This document shows, one piece after another, positions 46,217 through 55,953 of a DNA stretch of 64,000 nucleotides. Position 1 is the first letter of the stretch. The number at the start of each line of letters is the position of its first letter. Below the pieces are notes generated by a model. That model searched no databases. It was not told where the DNA came from and was given only the letters and a program-made list of their open reading frames with translations. The stretch comes from Acidobacteriota bacterium (GTDB lineage: Bacteria > Acidobacteriota > Terriglobia > Terriglobales > Acidobacteriaceae). The stretch lies in NCBI GenBank assembly GCA_021800255.1, contig JAJYZC010000001.1:62001-126000 (forward strand), written 5' to 3'. The translations under genes were made by a program, and so were the position numbers.

Positions 46217-47878
46217 TTGCGTCTGAAAAGAATCTTGAATCCCTGGCCGGATGCGCCGCTGCCTCTCTGGATGATCTTTCCAGTGATCTTTGTGGCGCTC
46301 TATGCCAGCCACTTCACCCTCCTGCGTCTCCCTTATTACTGGGACGAGGCAGGCTACTACATTCCCGCCGCCTGGGATTTCTTCCGCACCGGCTCGCTCA
46401 TCCCCTTCAGCACGCTGAACAATGCTCATCCGCCCCTGCCCAGCATTTATCTGGCGTTCTGGTGGAAGGCTTCGGGCTTTCATCCCGCTGTCACCCGCGA
46501 GGCCGTGCTCATGGTTGCCGCACTGGGGTTGTTGGCCGTCTGGCGCCTCTCCATGCGCCTGATGGGCGTTGCCCCGGTCGCCTTCTGGACCGTCCTGCTC
46601 ACTGGCCTCTATCCCATCTGGTTCGCGCAGAGCTCGCTCGCTCAGGCCGACATATTTGCCGCCGCTTGCACGCTCTGGGGACTGGTCTATGCGCTTCCCT
46701 CGCGCGACCGCCAACCGCGCGCCGCCGCCCTCTGGTTTGCCGCCGCTGCCTTGTGCAAGGAGACAGCCATCGCCATTCCGCTCACCTTGGCCGCAATCTG
46801 CCTGGTTGAAGGCTTCCGCAGCCGTGCGTCCGCGCGCTTCCGGCTCTCTGCCCCACCGGCGAAGACCAGTCCGTGGGGCCTCCGACTGTGGCGCGAGCCG
46901 GCCTGGCTCTCGGCTTCCGTTCTGCCCCTCATCGGCTGGTACGCCTACCACTACGCAAAGACCGGCCTTTTCTTCGGCGCCCCCGGTTATGTCCGTTACA
47001 ACGCAGAATCCACGCTTGTTCCGCTTCGAATCCTGGCCGCCTTCGGCCATCGCATCTTCGACCTAACCGCGCACATGAACCTCTTCGTGCCCGTGCTGAT
47101 GACCTTCGCCGCCCTCCTGCTCACCCCGCGCCCTGACGCCGGCGGCCATGACCGGCCCACCATCGCTCCCGCCGCCTTGCGCCGCATCTTTTGGCTGCTT
47201 CTGGTCAATGCCCTTCTCTTCAGCGTCCTGGGCGGCGCGCTCCTCAACCGCTATCTGCTGCCCATGTATCCTCTGATACTCCTGGTAGCTGTTTCCACCT
47301 TTTATCGCCGCATCCCTTACTGGCAGGGCATCGCCGCGTTTTCCGCCGTGGCCTTTGTGCTGGCGCTATTCATCAATCCGCCTTACGGATTTGCCCCAGA
47401 GGACAATCTTGCCTACGCACACATCGTCCGCATGCACATGGAAGGTATCGCCGCTCTCCGCCGGCTCGCTCCCGGAGCCACTGTGCTTACCGCCTGGCCG
47501 ATGACCGACGAGCTCACCCATCCCGAGCTGGGCTATGTGAGGCGCCCTTGGAATGTGTGCCGCATCGACAATTTTTCCGCTGCGCAGATTGCCCGCGCCG
47601 CCAGAGATCCCGAAAATTACTCCGCCGCCCTGGTTTTTTCCACCAAATACGACCCGCCCTCGCCGCTCATGCGCCTGGGTCTGTATAACCAGGCTCTCGA
47701 CGAGCGTTACTTCGGCCTTTACCACGATATGACGCCTCTAGCCATCGCCGCCGAACTGGACGGTACAGTAGTTTGGCGGCGCGACGACGATGGCCTGTGG
47801 ATCGCCCTGCTTCGCTTCAACCGCCCCACGGAAGCGCGCACCGAAAATCCGGAAGCTCCGGCTTCGGACCGGCGCTGA
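46217..47878 (+). CDS. Glycosyltransferase family 39-like membrane protein
   Basis: A 553-residue protein with about ten to twelve membrane helices. YYWDEAGYYIPAAWDF holds the acidic DE motif of the first periplasmic loop that ArnT/PMT-type enzymes use for catalysis, and the following AHPPLPSIYLAF is also family-like. These enzymes transfer sugars from polyprenyl phosphate to lipids or proteins on the periplasmic side; the acceptor here is unknown. Start is TTG 46217 with AAGGAG seven bases upstream. A hydrophilic C-terminal domain (about 400-540) follows the helices. Confidence 0.8.
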   Translation: MRLKRILNPWPDAPLPLWMIFPVIFVALYASHFTLLRLPYYWDEAGYYIPAAWDFFRTGSLIPFSTLNNAHPPLPSIYLAFWWKASGFHPAVTREAVLMVAALGLLAVWRLSMRLMGVAPVAFWTVLLTGLYPIWFAQSSLAQADIFAAACTLWGLVYALPSRDRQPRAAALWFAAAALCKETAIAIPLTLAAICLVEGFRSRASARFRLSAPPAKTSPWGLRLWREPAWLSASVLPLIGWYAYHYAKTGLFFGAPGYVRYNAESTLVPLRILAAFGHRIFDLTAHMNLFVPVLMTFAALLLTPRPDAGGHDRPTIAPAALRRIFWLLLVNALLFSVLGGALLNRYLLPMYPLILLVAVSTFYRRIPYWQGIAAFSAVAFVLALFINPPYGFAPEDNLAYAHIVRMHMEGIAALRRLAPGATVLTAWPMTDELTHPELGYVRRPWNVCRIDNFSAAQIARAARDPENYSAALVFSTKYDPPSPLMRLGLYNQALDERYFGLYHDMTPLAIAAELDGTVVWRRDDDGLWIALLRFNRPTEARTENPEAPASDRR

Positions 47879-47966
47879 GGACGCACGCATTCTTTGCGGG
47901 CGCCGCTGCAACCTTCGGCGAGCCACTGCCCCTCCGCAATCTGCAAAAGCCTATAATCTCTATGTC

Positions 47967-49685
47967 GTGCCCACGCCAGGCCCATTCCATACGCGCCGGC
48001 TGCCTAGCCTCGCCGCGAAGGCGGTTTTCGCTGTACTCGCCGCTCTGCTCGCCGCAGCTTGCGCGCCTGCCCAAGCACCTGCTCGCCAGGCTTCCGGCAG
48101 CGCCGCCAACCGCGCCCACATTGTGCTCGTCCTGCCCTTTGACAACGATAGCGGGCAGCCCAGCCTGGATTGGATAGGCGAGGCGGCTGCCGAACTTCTC
48201 AGCAGCCGCTTTCGCTCCGCCGGCTTCGACGCCCTCACCCGCGAGGACAGGATGTATGCCCTCGATCACCTGGGCCTGCCCCAAGGCTTTCAACCCTCCC
48301 GCGCCAGCGCCTTAAAACTGGCTATGACGCTGGACGCCAGCTCCATCATCGTGGGCAGCTTCTCGACCCGTGCCGGAAATCTTATCGCTCAGGCGCAGTT
48401 GATCGATGTACCTCGCCTGCGCATGACCCAGCCCTTCACCGCGAGCGGCAAGTTGAGCGGCATGATCGCCATCTTCGACGCTCTGGCCTGGAAGTTGACC
48501 TGCAAACTCGATCCCCAGCTCGGCATATCAGAGGAAACCTTCATCGCCGCGGGCAGAAACCTGCGCGTGGATGGATTCGAGCAGTACATCCGCGGCGTCA
48601 CCGAGCCCGATCATACAGAGAGCCTCAGGCACCTTGATCTGGCCGTAAAGCTCATGCCTGGCTACAGTCCCGCGTGGATGGCTTTGGGCCGTGAGGAATA
48701 CAACAGCCAGGAGTACAAGCAGGCTGCCGCCGCCTTCGCCAAGGTGGACCCGAGCGGCCCAAGCGGCTTGGAGGCCGAATTCTACCGCGGTCTGTCGCTT
48801 CTGTTTTCCGGCGATTATCCTCAGTCCCAACAGTCCTTTGCAGCCGTGGCCCGCATCCTCCCACTGGCTGAGGTTCTCAACAACGAGGGTGTGGCCATCA
48901 GCCGCCAGGGCCACGACGCCACCACGCTCTTTATTCAGGCCGCCGCTGACGACCCCCACAATCCCATCTATCACTTCAACTTGGCGATCAGCCTCAAGCG
49001 ACAGGGAAAATCCCTTGCGGCGCTGAATGAATTGGCCGAGTACCTCAAGCTGCGCCCCGGCGACACCGAGGCCCAGTCGATGGAGGAGGCGTGGAAGGCC
49101 CCGGCTTTCCATCCCACGGACGAGGGCCTGTCCGTGGGGACCCCGGCTGCACAGACGGCCGCCGCGCCCAGCAGCCAGTCTACTGCCGCGGCGGACAGCC
49201 AAACCGCAGCCGATCCCCAGGAACGTATCGTCAGCACCTTTGACGCTACCGCCTTTCGCCAGGCGGCCCAAATGCTCAATGAGATGGACGCCGCCCGTCT
49301 GGCCACGCTCCCGCCCCAGGAACAAGCGCGCAAGCTGTCGCTTCAGGCCCAAGGTTATCTCGACCGCGGCTTGCTGCTCGAAGCCGAGCGGCTCTTTCAG
49401 TCTGCCGTCTCCGCCGACCCCAACCTCGCTGAAGCCCACGCCGGCTTGGCCGAGGTGCGCGAACGCGCCGGCGACGCCAGCGCCGCCCGCAAACAGGCCC
49501 AAGCGGCGCTGCAATTGGCGCCCTCAGCGGAAGCTTATCTGGTCCTGGGCCAGTTGGATCTCGCCGCCGGCCGCCTGGACCAGGCGCACACCGAAGCCAG
49601 CGCAGCCCTCCGCCTCGACCCCAGCAGCCCCGCAGCGCAGCAACTCACCCGGCAAATTGCGGCCAAGGAGAAGCGAAGAAAGTAG
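47967..49685 (+). CDS. TPR-repeat lipoprotein with FlgO/CsgG-like N-terminal domain
   Basis: A 572-residue envelope protein. GTG 47967 is preferred: the product then begins with a signal peptide (LAAKAVFAVLAALLAAACAP) ending in a lipobox-like AAAC. The next ~160 residues (IVLVLPFDNDSGQPSLDWIG, RSAGFDALTREDRMYALDHL) resemble the FlgO/CsgG-like domain that gauges a surface assembly. A middle TPR block (about 230-385), a low-complexity Ala/Gln/Ser linker and a second TPR block (about 475-570) follow. TATAAT (47952-47957) lies nine bases before the GTG with no ribosome site, suggesting a leaderless mRNA. Partner proteins unknown. Confidence 0.75.
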   Translation: MPTPGPFHTRRLPSLAAKAVFAVLAALLAAACAPAQAPARQASGSAANRAHIVLVLPFDNDSGQPSLDWIGEAAAELLSSRFRSAGFDALTREDRMYALDHLGLPQGFQPSRASALKLAMTLDASSIIVGSFSTRAGNLIAQAQLIDVPRLRMTQPFTASGKLSGMIAIFDALAWKLTCKLDPQLGISEETFIAAGRNLRVDGFEQYIRGVTEPDHTESLRHLDLAVKLMPGYSPAWMALGREEYNSQEYKQAAAAFAKVDPSGPSGLEAEFYRGLSLLFSGDYPQSQQSFAAVARILPLAEVLNNEGVAISRQGHDATTLFIQAAADDPHNPIYHFNLAISLKRQGKSLAALNELAEYLKLRPGDTEAQSMEEAWKAPAFHPTDEGLSVGTPAAQTAAAPSSQSTAAADSQTAADPQERIVSTFDATAFRQAAQMLNEMDAARLATLPPQEQARKLSLQAQGYLDRGLLLEAERLFQSAVSADPNLAEAHAGLAEVRERAGDASAARKQAQAALQLAPSAEAYLVLGQLDLAAGRLDQAHTEASAALRLDPSSPAAQQLTRQIAAKEKRRK

Positions 49686-49703
49686 GACCTCGAAAGCGGT
49701 CCT
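49684..49703 (+). terminator. Weak hairpin between TPR and NfeD genes
   Basis: AGGACC, loop TCGAAAGC, GGTCCT, a perfect 6-bp stem that overlaps the end of the TPR gene's stop codon. There is no T-run, and the NfeD ribosome site follows immediately, so read-through is likely. Confidence 0.3.
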
Positions 49704-49716
49704 GAAGGAGTAAGCT

Positions 49717-51135
49717 ATGCGTCAGTTCCCACAGCGGTTTTCTTGTATCTGTACGGCGAAACCATATCGCAGGGGACGAGAAACGCCGCATTGGAGATGG
49801 ACAACCGCTCGAAGGGCGTGCACGGCCAGGGTGGGCAGGGTTGCGCTGATGGCAATCGCGGCCTGGGGACTGGCGGTTTCGGCCTCCGCCCAGCGGCCGC
49901 TGGTCGACAAATTCATCCTCGACGACACCATTCAGCCGGTCAGCGCCTCCGAACTTCAACGCGCCATTGACCAAGCCAATGCCAACGGCGCACAGGCTCT
50001 GCTGGTTCAGATGGACACGCCGGGAGGTCTCGTCGATTCCATGCGCGCCATGGCCGGCGCCATCCTGCGCTCGCGCGTTCCAGTCATCGTTTATGTGTCC
50101 CCCTCCGGCGCACGCGCCGGCTCGGCCGGCTTTTTCATCCTCGAATCGGCAGACGTGGCTGCCATGGCGCCCGGCACTGAAGCGGGCGCGGCCCACGTCG
50201 TCTTTGAATTCGGCAAGCCCGGCACAACCGAAGAACAAAAGGTCGAAAACGACGCCCTGGCCTTCTTGCGTTCCTATGTCACCCGCCGTGGCCGCAACGC
50301 CCAGGCCGCCGCCGCGGCCGTGGCATCCTCGCACTCTTACACGGCCGAGGAGGCCCTGAAGGCGAACCTCATCGATTTCGTGGCCAACAACGATACACAG
50401 CTCCTCAACGACCTCAACGGCTTCCAGATCACGCGCATCGACGGCGCCAAGATGACTCTGCACCTGGCCGGAGCACGCATCCAAGTGCTGCGCATCTCCC
50501 TGCGCGACGAACTCCTCGGCTGGCTCGTCGATCCCAATATCGCTCTGCTGTTTCTCGTGGCAGGGGCCTTGCTCATCTATCTCGAATTCAACGCCCCCGG
50601 CACCATCGTTCCCGGCGCGCTGGGCACCCTGATGGTGCTTTTGGGCGTCTTTGGCCTGAATTTGCTGCCCATCCGCTTCACGGCCGTGCTGCTGCTGATC
50701 GCCGGACTGGCTTTTCTGGTCCTTGAGGCCAAGTTTGGCGGCCACGGCGCGCTGGCCATTGCCGGAATCATCTGCCTCACCTTCGGCACCCTCACGCTGG
50801 TCGCGGCGCCCATCCCGCAGATGGGCGTGGACCCTCTGGTCGCCATTGCCATCAGCTTGGGATTCGGGGGAATCACCGTGTTTCTGTTGCGCCTGGTGAT
50901 TCGCGCCCGAAAGCGAAAGGCCAGCATGGGCCCCGATTCCATGGTGGGCCTTGAAGCCACGGCCATGGAGCCGCTCACCCCCGAAGGCCACGTCCTGGTC
51001 GAGGGCGAAATCTGGCGCGCAGTAGCCAGCGCGCCGGTACCGGCCGGCGCCGCCTTGCGCGTGACCGGCCACCAACAGATGTTGCTGCACGTCGAGCCGG
51101 TTCCCGCGCCCCATCCTCCCGAACCTGCCCCATAG
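49717..51135 (+). CDS. NfeD-family membrane serine protease (ClpP-like)
   Basis: A 472-residue long NfeD protein. The N-terminal ClpP-like domain (about 60-240) has MDTPGGLVDSMRAMAGAILR, the catalytic Ser region VYVSPSGARAGSAGFFI and a Lys in EEALKANLIDFVA. Four to five membrane helices (about 265-400) lead to the C-terminal OB-fold with MVGLEATAMEPLTPEGHVLV. ATG 49717 follows AAGGAG. The first 43 residues are polar and basic and precede the signal-like VALMAIAAWGLAVSASAQ, so a start near 49849 is possible. Long NfeD proteins pair with slipins, and the slipin follows here. Confidence 0.88.
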   Translation: MRQFPQRFSCICTAKPYRRGRETPHWRWTTARRACTARVGRVALMAIAAWGLAVSASAQRPLVDKFILDDTIQPVSASELQRAIDQANANGAQALLVQMDTPGGLVDSMRAMAGAILRSRVPVIVYVSPSGARAGSAGFFILESADVAAMAPGTEAGAAHVVFEFGKPGTTEEQKVENDALAFLRSYVTRRGRNAQAAAAAVASSHSYTAEEALKANLIDFVANNDTQLLNDLNGFQITRIDGAKMTLHLAGARIQVLRISLRDELLGWLVDPNIALLFLVAGALLIYLEFNAPGTIVPGALGTLMVLLGVFGLNLLPIRFTAVLLLIAGLAFLVLEAKFGGHGALAIAGIICLTFGTLTLVAAPIPQMGVDPLVAIAISLGFGGITVFLLRLVIRARKRKASMGPDSMVGLEATAMEPLTPEGHVLVEGEIWRAVASAPVPAGAALRVTGHQQMLLHVEPVPAPHPPEPAP

Positions 51136-51201
51136 CGCCTGCGGAGCATAACTGGAGTACAATCCGTGCTGAGAGTCTCCGGCTTCAAGTGAGGAAAGTC
51201 T

Positions 51202-51993
51202 ATGTCATTCGCCGATCTACCGCTTCCGACGCTGATCCTGGTCGCTATCGTCGCCCTTTACCTGCTCAACTCCATCAAGATTCTGCGCGAGTATGAGCGT
51301 GCGGTGATCTTTCGCCTGGGCCGCGTCCTGGGAACGCCCAAGGGACCCGGCATCATTCTCGTCTTCCGGCCCATCGACCAGATGATCCGCATCTCCTTGC
51401 GCCAGGAGGTGCTTGAGGTTCCGCCCCAGGACATCATCACCCGCGACAATGTCACCCTCAAGGTGAACGCCGTGGTCACGCTCTATGTCGTCAATCCCAA
51501 CGACGCCGCCATCAAAGTCGCCAACTACGTCTATCAGACCTCGCAGTTCGCGCAAACCACCCTGCGCTCGGTGCTCGGCGAGGTCGAGCTCGACGAACTG
51601 CTCAGCCACCGCGACAAGCTCAATCTGCGCATCCAGAGCATCATCGATCAGCGCACCGAACCCTTTGGCGTCAAGGTCGTCTCCGTGGAAGTCAAGCAGG
51701 TGGATCTGCCTGAACAGATGTTGCGCGCCATTGCTAAGCAGGCTGAAGCCGAGCGTGAAAAGCGATCCAAGATCATCCACGCCGAGGGCGAATACGCCGC
51801 CGCCCAGAGGCTGGTGGACGCGGCTACGCTGATGGCTACCCAGCCCATGACCTTGCAGTTGCGCTATCTGCAGACCCTAGCCGACATCGGCGTGGAAAAG
51901 AACACCACCATCGTCTTCCCACTGCCCTTGGAGATGCTGAGCCTCCTGAACAAGTTCAGCGGGCTGCAGATGGGTTCGCCGCAGAAGCCGTGA
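51202..51993 (+). CDS. Slipin (stomatin/SPFH-family) protein
   Basis: A 263-residue membrane-bound SPFH protein. One N-terminal helix ([20 protein letters not shown]) precedes [20 protein letters not shown], then the SPFH domain with [18 protein letters not shown] and a coiled-coil ([20 protein letters not shown]). ATG 51202 lies 66 bases after the NfeD stop. NfeD-slipin pairs are known protease-substrate partners in membrane quality control; that is family knowledge, not shown here. Confidence 0.93.
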   Translation: MSFADLPLPTLILVAIVALYLLNSIKILREYERAVIFRLGRVLGTPKGPGIILVFRPIDQMIRISLRQEVLEVPPQDIITRDNVTLKVNAVVTLYVVNPNDAAIKVANYVYQTSQFAQTTLRSVLGEVELDELLSHRDKLNLRIQSIIDQRTEPFGVKVVSVEVKQVDLPEQMLRAIAKQAEAEREKRSKIIHAEGEYAAAQRLVDAATLMATQPMTLQLRYLQTLADIGVEKNTTIVFPLPLEMLSLLNKFSGLQMGSPQKP

Positions 51994-52184
51994 GGCGCTG
52001 CGGCGTGTTTTACCGGAGTTAACACCGGAGATTTCGTGGAAGGATTTCTAGCCGCCGGCTGATACCGGAAACCCTCATGATGGGGTCTAAAAATCAAGGG
52101 TTTGCTTTGGACCGTCATCGCCGGAGGCCGCGGAACAGTTTGAAGGGGCGTCCTTTCAAATCGCTGTAAATGCAGGGATGGTGT

Positions 52185-52928
52185 ATGAGAGGAATCTTCG
52201 AAGACGAAGAGGAAGAGACGAAGCCGAAAAAGAATCGGCGCGACACGGAGCTCACCTTGGGCTCCGGCACCCTGCTCTCCATGTTCTTCGGCTTGGTGCT
52301 TCTTTGCGGGCTGTGTTTCGGCTTGGGATACACCATGGGCCGTTATACTTCTCCGCCCCTTTCCGATTCCCTCTCGCGGCCTGCGCCCGCCGGACAGGCG
52401 CCGTTGCAGGCGAACTCCTCCTTGGCCAAGCCCCCGGCGACTCCGCCGGCTGCCGCTATTTCGCCCGTGCAGGCAGCGGGGACGGCGCTGGCAACCGCAG
52501 CATCTGAGAGCACCACGCCCTCTGCGGCTGCGCAAGAACCGGCTGCAATCGCCCAGCACGCAGCCGCCGGCAGCCCGGCGCCGGCTGCACTGCCCAGCAC
52601 ATCGCCAGCCCAGCCGGAGGTTCAGCCCGCGCTTGCCTCCCAGCCTGCGCCGCCCCAGCCCTTGCCGTCCGCCGCAGAATCCAGCGTGCATCCCGCCCTG
52701 GCGCCAACCGCTTCGTATATGGTTCAGATCGCCGCCGTCGCCCAGCCCGAAGACGCCGAGGTCCTAGTAAACGCCCTCCGCCAGCGAGGCTACGTGGTCT
52801 CCGTCCGCCGTAGTCTCGCCGATAACCTCATTCACGTCCGCATCGGCCCCTTTACCACCCACGCCATCGCCAACCAGTGGCGCCTCAAGCTCCTCAACGA
52901 CGGCTATAATGCCGTTATCCAGCCGTGA
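52185..52928 (+). CDS. SPOR-domain membrane protein
   Basis: A 247-residue protein. MRGIFEDEEEETKPKKNRRD is a charged cytoplasmic N-terminus, followed by one helix (STLLSMFFGLVLLCGLCFGL region, about 30-50), a long Pro/Ala/Ser-rich periplasmic linker (about 60-180) and a C-terminal SPOR domain (about 185-245, SYMVQIAAVAQPEDAEVLVN and RIGPFTTHAIANQWRLKL). SPOR domains bind denuded septal peptidoglycan, so a cell-division role is likely. ATG 52185 has AGGG upstream; ATG 52170 adds five residues. Confidence 0.88.
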   Translation: MRGIFEDEEEETKPKKNRRDTELTLGSGTLLSMFFGLVLLCGLCFGLGYTMGRYTSPPLSDSLSRPAPAGQAPLQANSSLAKPPATPPAAAISPVQAAGTALATAASESTTPSAAAQEPAAIAQHAAAGSPAPAALPSTSPAQPEVQPALASQPAPPQPLPSAAESSVHPALAPTASYMVQIAAVAQPEDAEVLVNALRQRGYVVSVRRSLADNLIHVRIGPFTTHAIANQWRLKLLNDGYNAVIQP

Positions 52929-52984
52929 AGCGGGAATCCAAGACGGGAACCAGGAGCTAGCAAGTTGGCTTTCGGTATATTATG

Positions 52985-53000
52985 TTGGCTGCAATTGTGC
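52985..53000 (+). promoter_or_regulatory. Sigma-54-like promoter candidate upstream of glnA
   Basis: TTGGC, then N7, then TTGTGC, giving the GG-N10-GC spacing of RpoN promoters. The -12 half has GTGC where TTGC is expected, so this is a weak match. Confidence 0.3.
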
Positions 53001-53052
53001 GCCGGGGAAACGGCGGTTCCGAGGGCGCTTGGGCGCAAGGTAAAGGAGTATG

Positions 53053-53172
53053 ATGCCGTCAAATTTCGCGTTTGTTATGATGGGAGTTCTGTTCCTTGCG
53101 CATTTGGCGGCTACGCAGCCGTCGCCGAAACTAAATCTTCATGGAATCTTTATGCGCCAAAACGTATCCTGA
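53053..53172 (+). CDS. Possible 39-residue hydrophobic small protein
   Basis: ATG 53053 lies four bases after AAAGGAG (53042-53048), and the frame closes with TGA at 53172. The product starts MPSNFAFVMMGVLFLAHLAA, a single hydrophobic segment, and ends MRQNVS. It lies between the sigma-54-like site and glnA. No family is recognised; only the ribosome site and hydrophobicity argue for it, and chance is a real alternative. Confidence 0.25.
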   Translation: MPSNFAFVMMGVLFLAHLAATQPSPKLNLHGIFMRQNVS

Positions 53173-53366
53173 TGAGGAGGCAGGGAGCATGATTCCGCCT
53201 AGCGCCCAAAAAGGAGACTCGTGTTGACTGAGCGCCGCGCAGTATGAGTTGGCGCGGGTCATTCCTCTAGTAATCTTTCCGGCTGACGGCAGAGCCCTCT
53301 GCTCATTGCACCGCACTTTTCCGCAGCACCACAGCATTTCATCTCAAATCCGATAGGAGAAGCACT

Positions 53367-54788
53367 ATGCCCCGCACTCCCAATGACGTGAAAAAGCTCG
53401 CCAAAGATGCCGGCATCAAGATCGTCGATCTGCGATTTATCGACCTGCCGGGCACGTGGCAGCATTTTTCGATTCCCGTTGAAGACCTTGAGGACGATCT
53501 GTTCAGCGACGGCATCGGCTTCGACGGCTCCAGCATCCGCGGATTCCAGCAAATTCACGAGAGCGACATGCTCCTGGTTGCCGACGCGGATACGGCGCAG
53601 GTGGACCCGGTTCTTTCGGTTCCCACGCTCGACATCATCTGTAATGTGGTCGATCCCCTCACCCGCAAGCCGTACACCCGCGACCCCCGCTATGTGGCGC
53701 ATAAAGCCGAGGCCTATCTCAAGAGCACGGGCATCGCGGACACCAGCTACTGGGGCCCGGAGGCGGAGTTCTACATGTTTGACAGCGTCCGCTACGACCA
53801 AACTGCAAATAGCGGCTACTACCACATCGATTCCAAAGAAGGCGTCTGGAATACCGGCCGGGAGGAAAACCCGAACCTCGGCTTCAAGCTCCGCCACAAG
53901 GAAGGCTACTTTCCGGTCCCGCCCGCCGACCAGATGCAGGACATTCGCTCGGAGATCATCCTCGCGCTCCGCGGAGTGGGTGTGCCCGCTGAGGTGCACC
54001 ACCATGAGGTGGGCACGGCAGGCCAGGCCGAGATCGATATACGCTTTTCGCCGCTCGTCAAAATGGCCGACCACATGATCTGGTACAAGTACCTCGTTCG
54101 CATGATCTGCAAAAAGCACGGCATCACGGCCACCTTCATGCCCAAACCGCTCTTCGGCGACAACGGCTCCGGAATGCACGTGCACCAGAGCCTCTGGAAG
54201 GGCGACACCAATGTCTTTTACGACCCCAAGGGCTACGCCCTGTTGAGCCAGACTGCCAAGTACTACATCGGCGGCCTGCTCAAGCACGCGCCTGCGCTGC
54301 TGGCCTTTGCCGCGCCCACCACGAACTCCTACCGCCGCCTGGTGCCGGGCTTTGAGGCGCCAGTGAACCTGGCCTACTCGCAGCGCAACCGCTCGGCGGC
54401 TTGCCGCATCCCCATGTACTCCACCAGCCCCAAGTCCAAGCGCATCGAGTTCCGCTGCCCCGATCCTGCCGCCAATCCTTATCTTTGCCTCCCGGCGCTG
54501 ATGATGGCCGGCCTCGACGGAATTTTGAACAAGATCGATCCCGGCGAGCCGTGGGACCAGGACCTGTACGAGCTTGAATCAGAAGAATTGGCCAAAATCA
54601 AGAGCACGCCCGGCTCGCTGGGCGAAGTTCTCGACGCCTTGGAGAAGGATCACGAATTCCTGCTGAAGGGCGACGTCTTCACGCCCGATCTCATCGAAAC
54701 CTGGATCTCGTACAAGCGCACGCGCGAGCTGGCGCCCGTCAACCTGCGCCCTGTGCCCTACGAGTTCTTCCTCTATTACGATGTCTAA
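53367..54788 (+). CDS. glnA: Glutamine synthetase type I
   Basis: A 473-residue cytoplasmic dodecameric enzyme making glutamine from glutamate, ammonia and [23 protein letters not shown] is the N-terminal beta-grasp signature. The metal-site motifs are EAEFYMF and [14 protein letters not shown], with [19 protein letters not shown] and [20 protein letters not shown] following. [11 protein letters not shown] carries the Tyr in the position adenylylated by GlnE in E. coli. ATG 53367 follows GATAGGAGA. Together with gdhA it provides ammonia assimilation. It ends 90 bases before a convergent threonine aldolase gene. Confidence 0.96.
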   Translation: MPRTPNDVKKLAKDAGIKIVDLRFIDLPGTWQHFSIPVEDLEDDLFSDGIGFDGSSIRGFQQIHESDMLLVADADTAQVDPVLSVPTLDIICNVVDPLTRKPYTRDPRYVAHKAEAYLKSTGIADTSYWGPEAEFYMFDSVRYDQTANSGYYHIDSKEGVWNTGREENPNLGFKLRHKEGYFPVPPADQMQDIRSEIILALRGVGVPAEVHHHEVGTAGQAEIDIRFSPLVKMADHMIWYKYLVRMICKKHGITATFMPKPLFGDNGSGMHVHQSLWKGDTNVFYDPKGYALLSQTAKYYIGGLLKHAPALLAFAAPTTNSYRRLVPGFEAPVNLAYSQRNRSAACRIPMYSTSPKSKRIEFRCPDPAANPYLCLPALMMAGLDGILNKIDPGEPWDQDLYELESEELAKIKSTPGSLGEVLDALEKDHEFLLKGDVFTPDLIETWISYKRTRELAPVNLRPVPYEFFLYYDV

Positions 54789-54809
54789 AGCGAACCGCGG
54801 GCGCCCCAG

Positions 54810-54835
54810 AGCCTGCCCTGAGCTTAGCGAAGGGG
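54810..54835. repeat. Dispersed hairpin repeat (CCTGCCCTGAG...GAAGGG type)
   Basis: AGCCTGCCCTGAG, CTTAGC, GAAGGGG. The pattern CCTG(T/C)CCTGAGC..GCGAAGGG is a hairpin-forming intergenic repeat found in many unrelated bacteria. It lies 20 bases after the glnA stop and may contribute to transcript-end stability. Confidence 0.5.
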
Positions 54836-54870
54836 GGTCTGCTTTTGGCGGCTGGGATCGAACAACATTG

Positions 54871-54895
54871 CGGCCGGCTTACTTCAAGCCGGCCG
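54871..54895. terminator. Bidirectional stem-loop between glnA and threonine aldolase
   Basis: CGGCCGGCTT, loop ACTTC, AAGCCGGCCG: a perfect 10-bp stem, followed by TTTCC in the glnA direction. The hairpin covers the last codons and stop of the opposite gene (54879-54895). Confidence 0.6.
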
Positions 54896-55937
54896 TTTCC
54901 ATCTGCACCGCAATTTCTTCCGTCAGCGCCTCGGCCGCGGTGATGCAGGCGGCGCGGTCCACGTCGCGGTGCGTCACCAGCCGCACCGCCTTTGGCCCCA
55001 CCGCCCCGGCCAGCACACCGCGCGCCTTCAGCCGCAAAACCAGTTCCTCGGCGCTGAGCCCTCCGTTCAGGCGGAAGATCACAATGTTGGTTTCCACGGT
55101 CTTCAGGTCGATAGAGACGCCTTCGATATGCGCCAGCGCCTCAGCCAGCAGCCGCGCGTTGGCGTGATCCTCATGCAGCCGTCCCGGCCCCTCTTCGAGC
55201 GCGATCAACCCGGCCGCGGCCAGCCCGCCCGCCTGCCTCATGCCGCCGCCCAGCGCCTTGCGGAAGATGCGCCCGCGGGCGATCATCTCTTCCGATCCCA
55301 CCAGCATCGACCCCACCGGCGCGCCCAGTCCCTTTGACAGGCAGAACATCACGGTGTCGAAGCCGCGCGTCAGCGTCTTCACGTCCACACCCAGCGCCAC
55401 GGCGGCGTTGAAGATGCGCGCGCCGTCGCAGTGCAGGGGGAGCTTGCGCGCCCTCGCCTCGCCCCAAATCTCCTCCAAAAGATCCAGCCGCGTGCAGCGG
55501 CCGCCGGCCAGATTGGCTGTGTTCTCGATCCCAATGAGGCCGGTGGCGGCGTGATGGGTGCTGAGGCCGCGGATCGCCGGCTCGATGTCCTTCCAGGCAA
55601 GGATTCCGCTCGCAGTGGCCACGGCGCGGATCAGGCAGCCGGAGAAGACCGCTGCCATAGCCATCTCGAAGTCGAGGATGTGCGAGCGCGACTCGGCGAT
55701 CACCTCCTGGCCGGGGTGGGTGTGCAGGCGGATAGCGATCTGGTTGCCCATGGTGCCGGTGGGAACGAACAACGCCGCCTCGCGCCCGAAGACCGCAGCC
55801 GCGCGCCGCTCCAGCAGGTTGACCGTGGGGTCTTCGCCGTAAACGTCGTCGCCCACCTCGGCTGCCGCCATCGCCGCCCGCATCTCCGGCGTAGGGCGCG
55901 TCACAGTATCGGAACGAAGATCGATGATTGCCGCCAT
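54879..55937 (-). CDS. ltaE: Low-specificity L-threonine aldolase
   Basis: A 352-residue PLP enzyme cleaving threonine to glycine and acetaldehyde. The N-terminus [20 protein letters not shown] and [20 protein letters not shown] are family signatures. The Schiff-base Lys is in [39 protein letters not shown] and [17 protein letters not shown] also match. Length agrees with the family. ATG 55937. Related PLP aldolases (phenylserine, beta-hydroxy-aspartate) cannot be excluded. Confidence 0.93.
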   Translation of the reverse strand: MAAIIDLRSDTVTRPTPEMRAAMAAAEVGDDVYGEDPTVNLLERRAAAVFGREAALFVPTGTMGNQIAIRLHTHPGQEVIAESRSHILDFEMAMAAVFSGCLIRAVATASGILAWKDIEPAIRGLSTHHAATGLIGIENTANLAGGRCTRLDLLEEIWGEARARKLPLHCDGARIFNAAVALGVDVKTLTRGFDTVMFCLSKGLGAPVGSMLVGSEEMIARGRIFRKALGGGMRQAGGLAAAGLIALEEGPGRLHEDHANARLLAEALAHIEGVSIDLKTVETNIVIFRLNGGLSAEELVLRLKARGVLAGAVGPKAVRLVTHRDVDRAACITAAEALTEEIAVQMETAGLK

Positions 55938-55953
55938 TAGCCCTTACTTCCTT

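Larger units (their letters stand above)
52929..53366. other. Regulatory region upstream of glnA
   Basis: It contains a sigma-54-like candidate (52985-53000), a possible small ORF (53053-53172), and no clear terminator after the SPOR gene. A longer reading frame 52965-53192 on the plus strand has atypical composition and no ribosome site and is not called. Confidence 0.4.

Noticed and set aside
49645-51162. A 505-codon open frame on the minus strand
   Set aside because: Antisense to the NfeD gene, with Gly/Gln/His-rich composition and no recognisable domain.
52965-53192. A 75-codon frame before glnA
   Set aside because: No ribosome site, atypical composition and overlap with a better placed small frame.
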